Counted from the stretch's first letter, positions 1-13,531 are shown. The stretch: 64,000 nt of DNA from Lichtheimia corymbifera B2541 (GCA_000697475.1 JNEU01000614.1:1-64000); one strand, 5' to 3'. The notes: generated by a model not told the origin, from the letters alone. Numbers and translations are program-made.

Positions 1-25
1 ATGATGATGATGATGATGCTCCTGT

Positions 26-60
<35 letters not shown>
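1..60. repeat. ATG/TCA trinucleotide microsatellite
   Basis: About 60 bases are almost pure (ATG)n, interrupted once by CTCCTGTTG. On the minus strand it can be read as a polyserine run in the partial frame that covers it. Confidence 0.9.
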
Positions 61-337
61 GTGTGGATCGATGAGCATTGAAACGGGAACGAGCAGATAC
101 ACGAGGCATATTGATAATGGATGATCGATATTCTACATGGCAGCGTAAAGTAAGCAAATAGTCGAACAAAGCTACTAAGAGACCTGTCGCCATGACACCC
201 AAACCATTGACGTAGGCAATGCCACCACTTACCACAAGATTCGTCACAAGAGATCTATGTTCCAATGGGAATGGTTGTTGCTGAGAAGAGAGCAAAGAAA
301 AAGAGGTACACCACTGAGGTGGTGGTGGTTGAGTTGG
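1..337 (-). CDS. Partial membrane-protein exon, truncated by the window edge
   Basis: A minus-strand frame is open from about 337 down to 1 and begins just after a possible splice acceptor (TAG at 338-340). It encodes a Q/P-rich stretch, then a hydrophobic helix containing GGIAYVNGLGVMATGLLVAL, then a basic segment and a long serine run made by the TCA microsatellite at 1-60. The hydrophobic helix followed by a basic, Ser-rich tail suggests the last membrane span and cytoplasmic tail of a multi-pass protein, but I do not recognise the family. The start and stop both lie outside what can be read. Confidence 0.35.
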
Positions 338-483
338 CTACTCAAACCACAGGAGCAGAAACATGGTGGAAGATGGCCAATCGATCGTTTACTGGAACTG
401 AAAAATTGGTACGTGAATCAAGGTCACCCCCAAGCCCGTGACCTGGGTCAGTGACCCAGCCAAAGCGGTGTCTGATACTCCCT

Positions 484-1203
484 AAGTATCATGCAAATGA
501 GCTGTGTTGCACAGAGAAGTCCGTCTGCATCTTCGGCTCTATCGGGGTCTACCTACTTCACAATGAACAAACACCACTTGTCATATAGCATCACGCTTAC
601 AGCATATTAAAAACATAAAGGTGCCTGTATCTCTAAATTTTACAAGGAAACGTGGGGTCTTCAATCGAACAAAGTTGCTCGTCTGGGTGAAGCGCACCTT
701 GTGTGCAAGTTTCACGATCGTCGTGGCCATTCTCAGATTCACCCAATGTCACCACCAGCCAAAGTGGATCGTGGGTCGACCTCTCGAATTTTTTTTTTTC
801 AACTTTGGCTGGTGGTGACATTGCGAAATCTAGGATCGGCGAGCCTGATCGTGAAACTTGCACCCAAGGTGCGCTTGACCCCGACGAGCAACTTTGTTCG
901 ATTGAAGACCCCATGTTTCATTGTAAAGTTTATAGATACAGGCACTTTTACGTTTTTGCATATGCTGTAAGCATGATGCTATATGACAAGTGGTCTTTGT
1001 TCATTGTCAAGTATCATGCAAATGAGCTGTGTCGCACAAAGAAGTCCGTCTGCATCTTCGGCTCTATCGGGGTCTACCTACTTCACAATGAACAAACACC
1101 ACTTGTCATATAGCATGACCCTTACAGCATATGTAAAAACATAAAGGTGCCTGTATCTCTAAATTTTACAATGAAACGTGGCGTCTTCAATCGAACAAAG
1201 TTG
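484..1203. repeat. Left block of alternating palindromic modules (A-B-A-B)
   Basis: Two modules alternate. Module A (about 170 bp; the full copy is roughly 960-1133, a 5'-truncated copy 484-607) has inverted arms containing GCATGATGCTATATGACAAG and its complement, around an asymmetric core with TGCAAATGAGCTGTG and GTCCGTCTGCATCTTCGG. Module B (about 350 bp, roughly 608-959) is a large foldback; its innermost arms at 744-764 and 803-823 are perfect 21-bp inverted copies around a T-rich spacer. A second B starts at 1134 and stops abruptly after 1203. No transposase-like frame is visible. The short frames across this block are by-products of the palindromes. Likely class: non-autonomous foldback or MITE-like DNA, or a structural satellite; this is inference. 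Confidence 0.8.
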
Positions 1204-1212
1204 ACACATCAA

Positions 1213-1247
1213 TGAATGAAATAAACTCAATCTCATTGATGGGAGCG
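1213..1247. other. Small inverted repeat beside the repeat block
   Basis: CATCAATGA and TCATTGATG form a 9-bp inverted pair separated by about 17 bases, directly after the truncated B module. It may form a hairpin; function is unknown. Confidence 0.4.
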
Positions 1248-1443
1248 CGCGTCGGTGATGGACAAAACATTGCCTCTATATATGGTGGGTTTCATGATTG
1301 CAATACTCGGCATTGGTCATTCAAGGACAGCAATTGAATTATATGCTTTTATGTTTATTACACTTAGGGTAAGCTAAAATGACTATAAAGTCGACATATA
1401 CTATATAAACATAAGCTACTATACAATGCCTAATGAAATGTGC

Positions 1444-4169
1444 TCAGCACTCGGCACAAATGTTGGATGCATTGGCAGAAGAAAGAGGACAATTATCAAA
1501 CATGCCATTAGGACCTTGTCCACCATTGCCCCACCAGTCAGGAGTATATCCAGATCCCATCACTACACCAAAAATAACAATACTATCGAGGATATGTATA
1601 CATGTGAGTACAATGGAGCAGGATGACCACTATATGCATGATGCTTACCTTGCTATAGCAACGGCACAATCAAAACCAGCTGAAGTGATATAATTATACT
1701 TGGCCCACCAATCGTGCTTGTAGCGGCGCAAGTAGTACATAAAGACGAAACCAGCAGCACACCATGCCGAGAAATTGAGTGGTACAGCGGGTGGCATCAT
1801 ACCTGTGGAGTTGAGGATGACCGGCAAGTGGACATACTTGAGCCATTTGATGTGAGGCCATTTTTTATGTGCCAACCAGAAGGGGATGGGCAGTAAGAAA
1901 CCGATCAAGAAGAAATAAAGCATGGGATGGTAGATCGATTCCTCTCCAAACATCTTCTTTGGTGAAATAACACCCCAGATAATGGATGCCGAGTAAAAGG
2001 TGTGAGCTGATGGGCAGGTGAATGGGTATGCTTCATTTGTACAGATATTAGGAACCGTTTCCATCAACCAACGTGCTGTGACCAAATTCATCAAGCCGGC
2101 AATAAGAGTTCCTACACCTAGTATGGATGCATGTTCTGTAAGCATCCCAACATAATATCAGCGTATAAACCATCATTGTCTTACATTGCACCGTAAACAT
2201 CATTCTGGGTGGGATTTTCAGATAATGGCCAAGTTTGAGATCACCAACAAAGGTTAAGCACTAGTCAATGGCAGCAAGTAAGTAAATCATATATGTATGA
2301 GAAATTTTGCCGTTTTATGTACCTGGGTCATGCTAATGTAGCCATAAGTCTTGAACCTTTTATAATGCAAAGAAAAGATTAGGTGAGTATACGTCATTGT
2401 ACAGAATGCATGATGCATGACTTACGTGACATTGGCAATGGGTTGACCGGGAAGGATATAACCAATAATAAATTCGGTAATAATGTTGAGACCGGGTTGC
2501 TGGTTTGCAATAGCTTGAATGATACCAATAGGCAATACAAAGATAACGCATAGAGCAACGGCGAGGAAGATACCCCACCATGGCAATTGAAGAGGCCAAA
2601 CATAGATGGTTGCAAATGACAAACCAAATGAAATAAGGAACACGCCAATGTACCACCAGTGAGGCACCTCTGGGTAAGCTCTCATAAGGCGACCATGAAT
2701 ATCCATGTCTTCTTCACGGGAACGCTTGTACTGGGTATAAATATCCTTGCCGTGGTATAAAGCGGTGTGTGTGAGAACAGCAGTCAAGCCTGCAAATCCA
2801 ATACCATAGGTGATGGTGAAAAAGCTGGCCATGTATAGGGGTCCATACTCGGCATAGGCGGTCTCATTCAATGTTCTTTCGGGAGTCAGCACCAGTGAAT
2901 TATCCCAGAGCTCGCCATCCTTAGTAAACAGTGTTGCTGTGAGAATCGGGAATTTCTGGGCATCCCATACATTTGTGTAGTAAATGGCTGGCACAAGGAT
3001 CCATGCAATAAAGACAAAGCCGACAGTGACATTGGCAATAGCCCACCAAGGCACAACCAAGGGTGACTGAAGATATGACACAATGGTAGCCCAATCGAAT
3101 GAGAGAGCAAACATGCCAAGGCCACTGTAACCACCAGTGAGTTGTGCCAGAGTACGATTGGTAGGCTTGATCCAGCATGCCCAGGAGAAAAAGGTAAGAA
3201 TTTGGAAAAAGTAACCAGGTAGCCAGTAGTAAATGAACATGGCAGTAAAGCAGTAAACGAACCATCTCATGCGAGTAGGACCAGTCCAGTTGCTATAAAT
3301 CGATTGTAAGCCTTAACCATGTTGATGGAAAATGTCTCATACACTTACGTATCAGCAATATGGAAGGATCGGAACAGCGAGATGTTGGCAAGGTTATTAG
3401 GCCATACCATGGATGGAGGATATACTAGGAATTTGCGGAGCACCCCTGCCATACCATATCCAATAAACTATTATACAGCAGAAGAAGTACTTGTTATTAA
3501 CCCAATATGACATCAACTGGTGGATGAACCTCGACGTACCTGTGTGGTCCAAATAAGCATGATACCGCCACCCCATCCAATGTCTTGACCGTACCACAGC
3601 TTCTGGATGGTGATAATGTCAATAGCATAAGCTGTGCCATAACTGCAGTTGGCCATGACTGTGATCAACACGTGCTCCTTGATATTGAATGGACCGGGAT
3701 TGAAAAAGCGAGACTTTGGAATGATCTTTTCCATGATCTTGCCAAGAGGGAATGATACCAGCTGCACCACCAGAGGTGTCAGACTCATTGCGTTTTTACG
3801 ATACCAAAAGAATTGATTGACAAAAGAAAGCGCCACAGCAAAGGCAATGGCTAAAAACCACATACGAAAAGTGTTCACTGGCATGGTGGGATCATCGGTT
3901 CTAATACCAAACGCAATCAATCATCATTATACAGGGGGATTTACTTTGATGACATACGTTGGCACCACCAATCTGACTTCTTCGATAGGAGAGTTGTCCT
4001 CGTCTTCATCGTGTGCATGAATAGGCTCGACATCAATGATTTCCTTTTGGAAAGTCTCGTCGTATTTCTCATCTCCATCCATGGCTTTCTCCTTGATGGA
4101 TCCAGGTGGGTTAGAGGAGTTGGTATCCCGCTCCTCTAAAGCGTGCTTGTTGTCTTCTTCCGCCGCCAT
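1444..4169 (-). CDS. OPT-family oligopeptide transporter
   Basis: Predicted proton-coupled oligopeptide transporter of the OPT superfamily, a multi-pass plasma-membrane protein importing small peptides. ATG is at 4169; an acidic N-terminal tail is followed by exons at about 3.9-3.5 kb, 3.5-3.35 kb, 3.29-2.42 kb, two short exons at about 2.36-2.18 kb, 2.14-1.65 kb and 1.6-1.44 kb. The hallmark block NPGPFNIKEHVLITVMAN lies just after the second membrane span, and many later segments match OPT spacing (for example GYILPGQPIANV, then FKTYGYISMTQ and LKLGHYLKIPPRMMF). The C-terminus ends in a Cys-containing tail with TGA at 1444-1446. Length (roughly 700 residues) is normal. Substrate cannot be read from sequence. 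Confidence 0.93.
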
Positions 4170-7100
4170 GATAATGATGGTAGTGCGATACCAATGGTAT
4201 GATCTGCTGCAGAGGTGAAAAGGCGAGAAGAGGAGGAGGAAAAATGCAAGCTGTGGGAATTGTGATAAAGCCTGAACCTTAGGTTTTTATATTAGAGTAT
4301 CGAGCGCCACTATGGTTCTGCATGATAGGGTATTGATCCCACTGTTGCATTTGAAGTCAGTCTTTGGGACACCCTTGTGTGTGTACAAGAAGGAACATGT
4401 AACAGCAGAATACTGCAGTGTCGTACAAGATGATACGACCACTGGAAAGTCTCCAAAACTGGGATTCTTATGGTACATATCACTGTCCTCATGGCATCCT
4501 ACCAAAGCGACCCAAATTGACTTTTATGGTTTACTCCTGAGGATCGCTCACGCCGCTTTTTCCTTTCAACTCTATTGCCGCGGCAGATAAATGTTGGCCA
4601 TTGTACTCACACATTCTAATACTTGGTAGCCATTATTAGTTAAGTTTACACCAAGCAGGTGTTCATGATACATGGGACACCATCACTGCTCAAGGCTGTA
4701 ACCATAGACAGATCAGAGTTTATGATACATAACGCCCATAATGCTTGAGCCTGCTGCCAAGGAATGATGTGATTAGAACACAAGCTTGCAAGCAAGGCCA
4801 CCCTTTCCTTTTTGGCCACATTTCACCTTTTTGGATTGATGCTACGTGCATATCTAGGAACATCCAAGATGGGAAGAAATTAGGCATTGAGAGGGAGCGT
4901 GTGTTCTTTTCGGGTGTATTCGCGGTTACATTGTGTAACACCAAGTCGGCTACAGCTGCCGGTCTGTGCACCGTTGTAATTTTTCGGTTTCGACATACAC
5001 ACAAGCACATACATCTAAGATATTTTCCCTCTCTTTGGTGATCTTCTTCCCACCCTTTCTGCCCTGGTTCCTTCCAACATGACCGATATCGTGTCATTAA
5101 CACTTTAGTCTTTTGCCACTACACAACATTTATATATGGAAACTATTTTAGTAAATGCAACCTTCTTTTGTACGTATCAAGAGCTGGTGAAAGACGTAAA
5201 AAGAACAAGGCGCCACATTTAGGATGTCGGTTGTGGCCGCCCTCACAAGACACGCATCGGAACGATTTCTTTGATTGTGTAGCTTCCGTGAGAGAGAACG
5301 AATGATACCGCCTGAACCCATCATTAAGCGGTAATAATGTTAGCTTAAGCATATCATGAACATGTTGATGTAAGGAATCCATGCACCATGCTGGAAAGAA
5401 TGGACGTGGATCCTCTAATAAGCGTGCTCATTGTGTTATAACAAAATGACCATAGTTGCCTTTATTTCAAATTCCCAGTTAAGGAGCGAATGCTATGACA
5501 ATGAAACATAAAGAGCAAGAATTTCTCAATTCGTTCTATACTCAATCAGGATCGTTGTCATTCTTTCCGAGAAGAACTAAGATAAATGTGCCACCACGAT
5601 GACTTTATCATAGGTTCAAAATGTATCAATGATGGGGCGCACATTACAACCCGTGATTGCGATATAATATCACGAAAACATGGCGTTATGAGGGTGAGCT
5701 AAGAACACTGGGATATGATTTCTCGAACCATTTGCTAACATTGCGATGGTCATGCCGTTCGCTGAGTTCCTACTAATCAGAAGCTGATAAAGGACTTTTG
5801 GATACAGCTTGATCCGCTCTTACATTGTGTGCGAGCTTACTTTTGATCTCTGAACCATTGGGTCCAGATTTACATTCATCCATTGTACAAGTATACCCAT
5901 TTTCTTTCTCATGGTACCTTGTGTATGTGGTGGTCCAGCAAATGCATCAAAAAGTGAGGAGTTGATATGAGCATTGAACCTCGCATCCGGCTATCATCGG
6001 TGTATATCTTATCATAGTAGGCTTAGTTGCAGCAGATAGGATGATATGGTGCCATTCGAACAACATATTGTGCATGATAACACAAGACATAAAAGTTGGT
6101 GCTATTCCTTTTTTCCGCTGTTGATAGCATGCATATATCAACCCCGCTTGCCTTTATAGCTTGAAACCGCGGCTGGTCAAACATGGCGGTCATTGACAAC
6201 ATTGCAATGATATGTTCACCTCAATTCAATGGCATGTTTATGGTCACCTTTAATTCGATGCTTGATTGTCTTTTTTGTTATGTCATATGCATGTCTTGGT
6301 AACAATGTTTCCTCATCGATATGTGCTGATAAGATGGGTCATGCCGTTATGAATGTCGTGCACATTGGATTGGATTGGTTGTATCAGCTGGCTACTGGGA
6401 GCGGTCGGGGTACCCACAACATAGGATACGATAATATGTCTTTTTATGCACACTCGTGGCTGTACTCGACGTTCATCCATTACATGTAACCACGTATCCT
6501 AAATCGAACATGCGACCGCTTCATACTTGGCAGTGTAGCACTGTATCATCATCCCGTGATTGTGATTATGTATCTCGATGATAGAAGAGTGCTATCGACT
6601 TCAAGTAGCCGTGGCTTCACAATCCACGATGCTTTAAATTAAGTATTGAATTCAGGTAATGACTACCTTTGAGGAAAGGTAGTTCAATTGGTTTGCAGTT
6701 GATGTAGCTATTCATGGATGGCACGTTTTTGGTAGGGTCCCGTATATAACATCCAATTGGGTGTAAGGGGTTGAGTTGCATAAAAACCAGTGAATTTGGC
6801 ACACACGCACATACTCGCCTGATGATGGTATGCAGTACTTTTGCCACGGCTATATACATAGAGTAATCACTTGGCCTGAAGCTCAATGGAGGATCACTCT
6901 TTCTCGTACATATCTGAATAAGCACATTATTTCTTATAAGGCTGATAACGGGGCCTGCTTTATTCCCTGTAAGTTATGATCTATAAGCAACAAGGGATGA
7001 AGCCAGTAACTAAGTGGGAGACTACTTTGCATATCGATCCGTATGAAATCCTATGTACTATGTACCATCTCAATTATCAAACATGGTAAGGTTAATAGGG

Positions 7101-7961
7101 CATCCGAAAGCATCTATGCATTGACACATGTATACTTGCATGACCACTTTGGCATTCAACGGCATCTTCACTTAGGTTACACAATCCCTATTGGTAGACG
7201 TTGTTGGTCATCTCTGGCGATTCTGCTGGAAGCAGTTCTGATGGGATCGAAGAACACCACGACCCTCAAGTCCTCAAGTGGCGTTTTGGTGTGTATATTC
7301 TTGGCTATCAATGGCGCATGAATTCAGGGTGGTGAACACGTTACTAATGTACATGACGAAGTGCCATTTTTGGTTTATCAAAGAATCAGCGGGCTATCTT
7401 GGGGCACAAGGGGATCTGGCATTTCTACACGTGGTAGTGTATTGTAGGGCATATAAGAAAATCATGCAGCATTGGATCTGCGATTTGCTTGGTAATACAA
7501 CAACAAAAGACGTTATAAACGTGTAGCTTTATTATGTGTATTTACTAGCACATGTGATGACACTCTACATACGCAATGATGATATTTGTCAATGTGGTAT
7601 GCAGGAATGTCTATACTTGTTAGAGAGTCATCATCTAATGTCAGCATCCTGCAGCATTCTCGACTCGGAAAGGCGACTGTCACGTGTGGTACTGATATTC
7701 TTCTTCCAGACACTTTTCATTCGTTTTCCATCCCAAAAGACGCCAACAGCATTCTTTTTTTCAACTACATCAACAACCTCCATTCAACGCCTCTCCATCC
7801 AAGCTATTGACTTTAACCCACCATCGCTATTTTTTGAACCTCTTCCGATCGCAAAAGCTCCCTTCTTTTTCGCAACCAACAACCCCCCAAAAAAAACCAC
7901 CACCACCGAATCTTCTGTCTGGAACCTTCTCTTTTTTTTTATTGCAGCAATACCATTCACC
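4170..7961. other. Gene-poor spacer, 3.8 kb
   Basis: Only short frames occur, none with recognisable motifs or a convincing spliced structure. One 86-codon plus-strand frame at 6229-6489 starts with a hydrophobic, signal-peptide-like stretch (MACLWSPLIRCLIVFF), but nothing else supports it. The ends hold the upstream regions of the divergent OPT transporter and VAC8 genes, with pyrimidine-rich DNA at about 7.7-7.95 kb before VAC8. Confidence 0.6.
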
Positions 7962-10334
7962 ATGGGAAACATTACGAGTTGTTCTTCTTGCTGTCAAGAC
8001 TGCTTTGGAAGTAAGATGTTGGACACTTGACATGCTTTCAAACGACCCACCCAATTGACCGGCCCCCATGTAGAACGAAATCGGACAGGTCTTTATGAAC
8101 CACTATTGCAAGATAACGAGCGAGATGCCATTGCAGAACTGCTACACTTTCTTGAAAGTGAGTCGATACAACGCCTTTTCTTATTAGGGTCAATAACGAC
8201 TGACCTTTTACAGACCGCAGCGATACCAACTTCTTTGACGGTGAACCGCTACGTGCTCTTTCGACCCTTGCGTTCTCTGATAATGTGGATTTACAACGAT
8301 CAGCTGCATTAGCATTTGCTGAAATCACTGAGAAAGGTAAGTCAATGTTGAATGGGGGTGGAAGCAAGCCATTGTAGGGATGATTAAACAATGTGGTCTC
8401 CTAGATGTGCGACCAGTGGGACGTGAAACGCTTAATCCGATCCTTTTCTTGTTACAATCGCATGATGTGGAAGTTCAAAGAGCAGCAAGTGCAGCATTGG
8501 GTAATTTAGCGGTAAAAGGTAAGATGACAAGGATGTGTGGACATGGGGTGATGGTGGTGGTGGGGCGTGTGTGTTGTTGTGTATGTGTGCAATGCAAGCT
8601 GATATTGAGCGGGTTTCTATTTTCGGTAATGCAGCGGAGAATAAGCTCTTGATTGTCAAGCTTGGAGGCCTGGATCAATTAATCCGCCAGATGGGTAGTC
8701 CCAATGTTGAAGTGCAGTGCAATGCTGTTGGATGCATCACAAATCTCGCCACACATGGTACGTAGCATCTATTTGGAAATGATCTTGTCTATAGTATGCT
8801 CAACCTACCTATATACAGAGGAAAACAAGGCAAAAATTGCAAAATCAGATGCTCTTCGGCTATTAGTGGATTTGGCACGCTCCAAGGATCAACGAGTACA
8901 ACGCAATGCGACTGGTGCACTTCTCAATATGACACATAAGGGTGAGCAATGGGTGCGTGATATGAGATAAAGCGTCATGTGATAACCCTTTTTTTGCAAC
9001 CATTATAGAGGTGAATCGTCAACACATGGTCAATGTCGGTGCCATCCCCGTCTTGATTGGTTTATTGAGCTCCCCTGATGCCGATGTCCAATATTATTGC
9101 ACTACAGCACTAAGCAACATTGCAGTGGATGGTAAGTGACAAGCATGAGTTGTTGTAACCATGATCCATGTTCTAACATAAGCTTGATACAATAGCTGGA
9201 AATCGAAAAAAGTTGGCACAATCGGATTCGAAGCTAGTACAATATCTTATTGCGTTGATGGAGACAAAGAGCCTTAAGGTGCAATGTCAAGCAGCATTAG
9301 CGCTTCGGAATCTAGCATCTGATGGTAAGTCAACGAAATGACATGGTGTAACAGGTATATATTAACGGCATAATGTAGAAAAGTACCAATTGGAAATTGT
9401 CCGCTGCAACGGCTTGAAGCCATTATTGCGTCTCCTCAAATCCTCCTTTCTTCCTCTCACTTTATCCTCGGTCGCTTGTATTCGCAATATATCCATTCAT
9501 CCTGCCAACGAATCGCCCATCATTGAGGAAGGTTTTGTCAACCCTTTGATCGAATTATTATCATATGACGACAACGAAGAAGTTCAATGTCATGCTATAT
9601 CCACACTACGCAACCTCGCTGCAAGTTCAGAACGCAACAGGCTTATTATTGTCGAAGCTGGCGTGGTCGAACGCATTCGGATGCTGATAAGCGAAGCGAA
9701 AAACAGCGTAAAGATCGAGATGACAGCAGCGATCGCTGTATTGGCATTGAGCGACGATTTGAAACAAAGACTCTTGAGTACCAAGGTGTTGGAAGTGTTG
9801 GTGCCACTGACATCAAGCTCAAACATGGAAGTGCAAGGCAATTCGGCTGCTGCCATTGGAAATCTGAGTTCCAAGGGTAAGATAAAAGAGATCATCCACG
9901 TGTGTCGATGATATTCACATTTGCATTTCCCACAGTCAAAGATTATTCCCCATTTGTTGACGTGTGGTCTTCTCCTGCGGATGGCTTGCGTGGTTTCCTC
10001 ATCCATTTCCTCGACGATGCCCAAGATATTTCATTTCAACATATTGGCGTATGGACCATTGAGCAGTTTTTAGAAGGCAATGGTAAGTGATTTATGATTT
10101 TGTTGTGGATGTATCCTCATGATGGTGGTGAAAACGGACATAGACGCCGAGCTGGTATCCTTGGTTGCAAACACACCCGAAATTGTTCAAGCGGTTGGAA
10201 GGATTGCCAAGAGAGATGGTCGTGGATCCAAGGAGAAGATCGATACAGATGTGGGTGGAGACGATTTGGAAAGTGATATCTATGCGCTGGCTAGGCGAGT
10301 CGCCAACGCCTTGGAAGAAGCAGGCAAAAAATAG
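7962..10334 (+). CDS. VAC8: Vacuolar armadillo-repeat protein VAC8
   Basis: Armadillo scaffold on the vacuole membrane, acting in vacuole inheritance, nucleus-vacuole junctions, fusion and Cvt/autophagy. The N-terminus [14 protein letters not shown] has Gly2 for N-myristoylation and a cysteine cluster for palmitoylation, as in VAC8. The tiny first exon (7962-8010) is joined to 8074-8157 (reads [20 protein letters not shown]), then 8214 onward ([18 protein letters not shown]). At least eight more exons encode tandem armadillo repeats, for example [33 protein letters not shown] and [15 protein letters not shown]. Many introns fall just after the conserved end of a repeat, so exons roughly follow repeats. 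The C-terminus ends [10 protein letters not shown] with TAG at 10332-10334. Total about 550 residues, the usual size. Confidence 0.95.
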
Positions 10335-10632
10335 TTAACCCATCCGTCGATCATTTCAGCCCAATTTACTTTTTTCTTCATCATTCTATTCTACCCCTCC
10401 TTTTCTCTTATCCTCGCACGCAGTTTACCATCATCATCACCCAATACGTGCGTTATTATCATCCATACGCCCATTACATGTTTCAACAATTCTTTTTTTT
10501 TCTGCACGATACTATCAATAAATGACATTAGGACAATTAAGATATACATAGGGTAATTAAAGTGTGGGGGAAGAGAAGAAACGATGCAATTAACTACAAA
10601 GAATGAATAAAGAAGGGGCTGTTGTTGTTATA

Positions 10633-12504
10633 TCAATGGGGTTGCATGGTGAGATAAGTGGCTGAAGACGTAGTCAATGCGTCTGCATCTTGTTGATGTC
10701 GATTAAAATCATCGTGAGTAGGTGAGATATTGCGTGGTGGTGCACGGATACTCGTCATGGCATTATAGTGTTGCTGATCCTCATCAATTTGGCTACGAAT
10801 AGGATCCACTTGCTTGTGTTCCAATTTGGGGCTGTTGTTCAAATCAATGTCGCCACCTGATAGGTACTTTGATTTGGCTTCACCAAAACTCCAGCGACCA
10901 CCGCTTGATCGAGTAAACATCCACTTGGATTGTGACTGAGTGCCTGCCTCGCCACCACCACCTGAAAGTGTCGTCTCTTGATGTGTGTTTGCAGATATAA
11001 AGTTGTTGGTGCCCGCAGAAGTGTAACGATTGGAGGATCCAGTAAATCCAGCAGAGGAACCAAATCCAGGAGCCAAAGTCGCCAAACGTGGGCTATTCAT
11101 GTGGTACAAAGGGATGAGGATCATATGCAAAATAACACTCCTTGTTCACACACACACACACCCAATCCGCGAGCGCATGAAAAATAATACATACTTGAGA
11201 ACAACGCCGAATTCAATCACGCCAGTGGTAATAGCACCATCAAACATCCAAATCACTGCAATGGCCACATTATAAGCAGAATTCTCAGTAATGGGGCCTC
11301 GTAAACGGCCATAAAGCACCATCATGACAGCAAACACGGTCAAACAAATAAATCCGGTCATCACGATGATTCGCACCTATTATCAACCATTATTAGCCAT
11401 TTTTGGTCAGGTTGGGACGACATGTTGTCAAAGCCCCACATTCACTGTCAGAAATGGAAAATGGGTACGTATATACCTTGAGCGCGCCAAGTCTAACTCT
11501 ACCAAGATCGACACGGCTATCGGTACGTTGTAAAAGATGGCGATTCAAAAGCCGCAAAAGTCGCAAACCGGCATATAAAATGAGGATCGCCTGGAAACCG
11601 GTATAAAATGTCCAAAGATAATACAATGCATCCGTGAATTGGGCTGCCATGTAGTTATCTCCGCGAAGAGCATAGATGCCTGCTGCAACAGCACAGATAT
11701 TGTTGGTGATAAATGGCAGCGTGATAATCACTGTGCACATCGTATCGACAATGATGGGTGCGCGTATCCATACGTCATAGATCACCTTACTGCTCTGTAT
11801 ACAGAACGGGGTATATGTGTGTGAGAGCCAGATTAGAAGTGCTTGTACCACCCTAGTATTGAGGGAGGCATAGAAGATACACTTACATCAGCCAATGTAT
11901 GGGCAATACCAAATAAATAGCAGGATAAGGCACCAATACCAAATTGCCATGGAAATTCGAAAATGACTATAGATACAATGTATGTGTGTGTAAGATGGGG
12001 TGATGGTTTTTACGCACACAATAACACAAAACCTTACAGGAGCGAAACGCGACGTTGGGTGCAGCGTCAGTCACCAGAATAATAGCGTGTGCCATTCGTA
12101 CTACGAAACGGTTGTTGAATTTTGAGTACAACATGCTGGCAGATTTTGGGTGTTGTACCTACGCAAGTTAAATATTGCTCCAAACACGCCCATTGACTCG
12201 ATGGGCTTAGGCCTCGGATACCCCGTCCGCAAATCAAAGATTTGCTGTTTGAGATTGACGACTCGATGGTATAATACCATAAAAGCTGTGTGCATGATAT
12301 GTATGTGTAAGCGTCATGGATCGAGAAAACGAAATTATGGAATGCCTCACCAAGTACGCCTACAAGACCCGAAACTACGGCAAGAGCAATGTACATGGCA
12401 CGTAGTTGGTCTTCTTCTTCACAACCATAGATTGTCAATCGCCAGTCGCAGTGACATACACCTTGATCATCGCATATTCTCCAAAATTCATCAGTGGATG
12501 CCAT
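10633..12504 (-). CDS. Seven-transmembrane protein, GPCR-like topology
   Basis: ATG at 12504 opens a short Cys-containing N-terminus (CDDQGVCHCDWRLTIYGC), predicted outside the membrane. Splicing at about 12.35, 12.17, 12.04, 11.88, 11.81, 11.47, 11.38, 11.19 and 11.10 kb gives seven hydrophobic helices, beginning with AMYIALAVVSGLVGVLGAF and ending with SAYNVAIAVIWMFDGAITTG. A polar Ser/Gly/Gln-rich tail of about 150 residues follows, ending TYLTMQPH. Seven helices, an outer Cys-rich head and a long cytoplasmic tail fit a fungal receptor-like protein. I see no DRY, NPxxY or other diagnostic motif, so a GPCR assignment is only topological. Confidence 0.75.
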
Positions 12505-13531
12505 CACCGAATATATGAGAATAAAGGTGGTGGTGGTGGTGGGATTGTTGTGGAAAGGAGCGGGAAAAGAAGAAACAGAGAAAAAAAAAGTGGGGTCAGG
12601 GCAGTAAAGAGTTAAATTAAAAGACGAATGGCAAAGGGACTGACTCTCCGCTCTTGCTTTGGTGGCACTGACATAATATAAAGCGATCAGTCAACTTTTT
12701 TTGACCCGTGCAACATACCTACAGGAGGCACGCAGCAGCCAATAATGCATTACATCTATTGTACCCTCCCTCCCGAGTGATAAAGTTGAGTCTCAGAAAT
12801 CAAGGGAATAAAAGGATGACATATTATTACTTGCAGCAGCAGGAAGGAGAAGAAGAATCCATCATTATCCGGATGACGGTGTTTTCTCTTACATACATAC
12901 AATGGGGTTATATGATTATGGTGGATCAAAATGGGGTGGTGGCGGCAAGAAGAAGAATAATGATGGGGTGAGTGACACAATTCCTTTGAATGAATGAAAA
13001 GGGTGGTTGTGCCATGTGTGCATTGGTCAAGATCGGATAGTGGTCCCGTTTGATGTTTTCACGATTATAGTCCAGCGACGATCCTTTCTCGGTGTTCTTG
13101 TGAATGTTTGCTTGTTTCGGCCGGTGATTTGATTTATTACCCTTTATGCTTCTCCCACCACAGACCTGAAAGTAGCTTGGTGCACAAGCCCTCCTTGCAG
13201 CATCGGAGTTTGTTTCACCATTGTAGCACGACAGCACGCTACCTTTGTTTCAGGGCATCATGTCGCCTTTCCGCAACGTGCTTTATTTTTGCCTGCAATT
13301 AAAAGAAAAACAACTAGCCATGTTGAGATGTTCACACGCTATGCTATATTAATTATTACAACAAGGAATGTTTTACATTATATAATCGATACGATCCGAC
13401 CCGTATAGTATTGTTGTCAAATTTCACCCTGGTCATGTGACCGAGACGCGGGGAGGTCGGGGGGAGGTATTGCCATGGAAATGGCCGTCGCTGTTCTAAA
13501 AACTCCTTTTGCTTTTGCTTGAACGAGATCG
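12505..13531. promoter_or_regulatory. Intergenic region between two divergent genes
   Basis: About 1 kb between the 7TM gene (-) and NAF1 (+), so it must hold both promoters. A (GGT)n tract lies near 12528-12541. No coding frame is convincing and no specific regulatory motif could be supported. Confidence 0.4.

Noticed and set aside
703..1113. 136-codon ORF in the left repeat block
   Set aside because: It lies wholly within palindromic modules, and similar frames appear on both strands and in other copies because of the inverted arms.
4745..5041. 98-codon ORF in the 3.8-kb spacer
   Set aside because: No family motif, no convincing start context and a similar-sized frame on the opposite strand.
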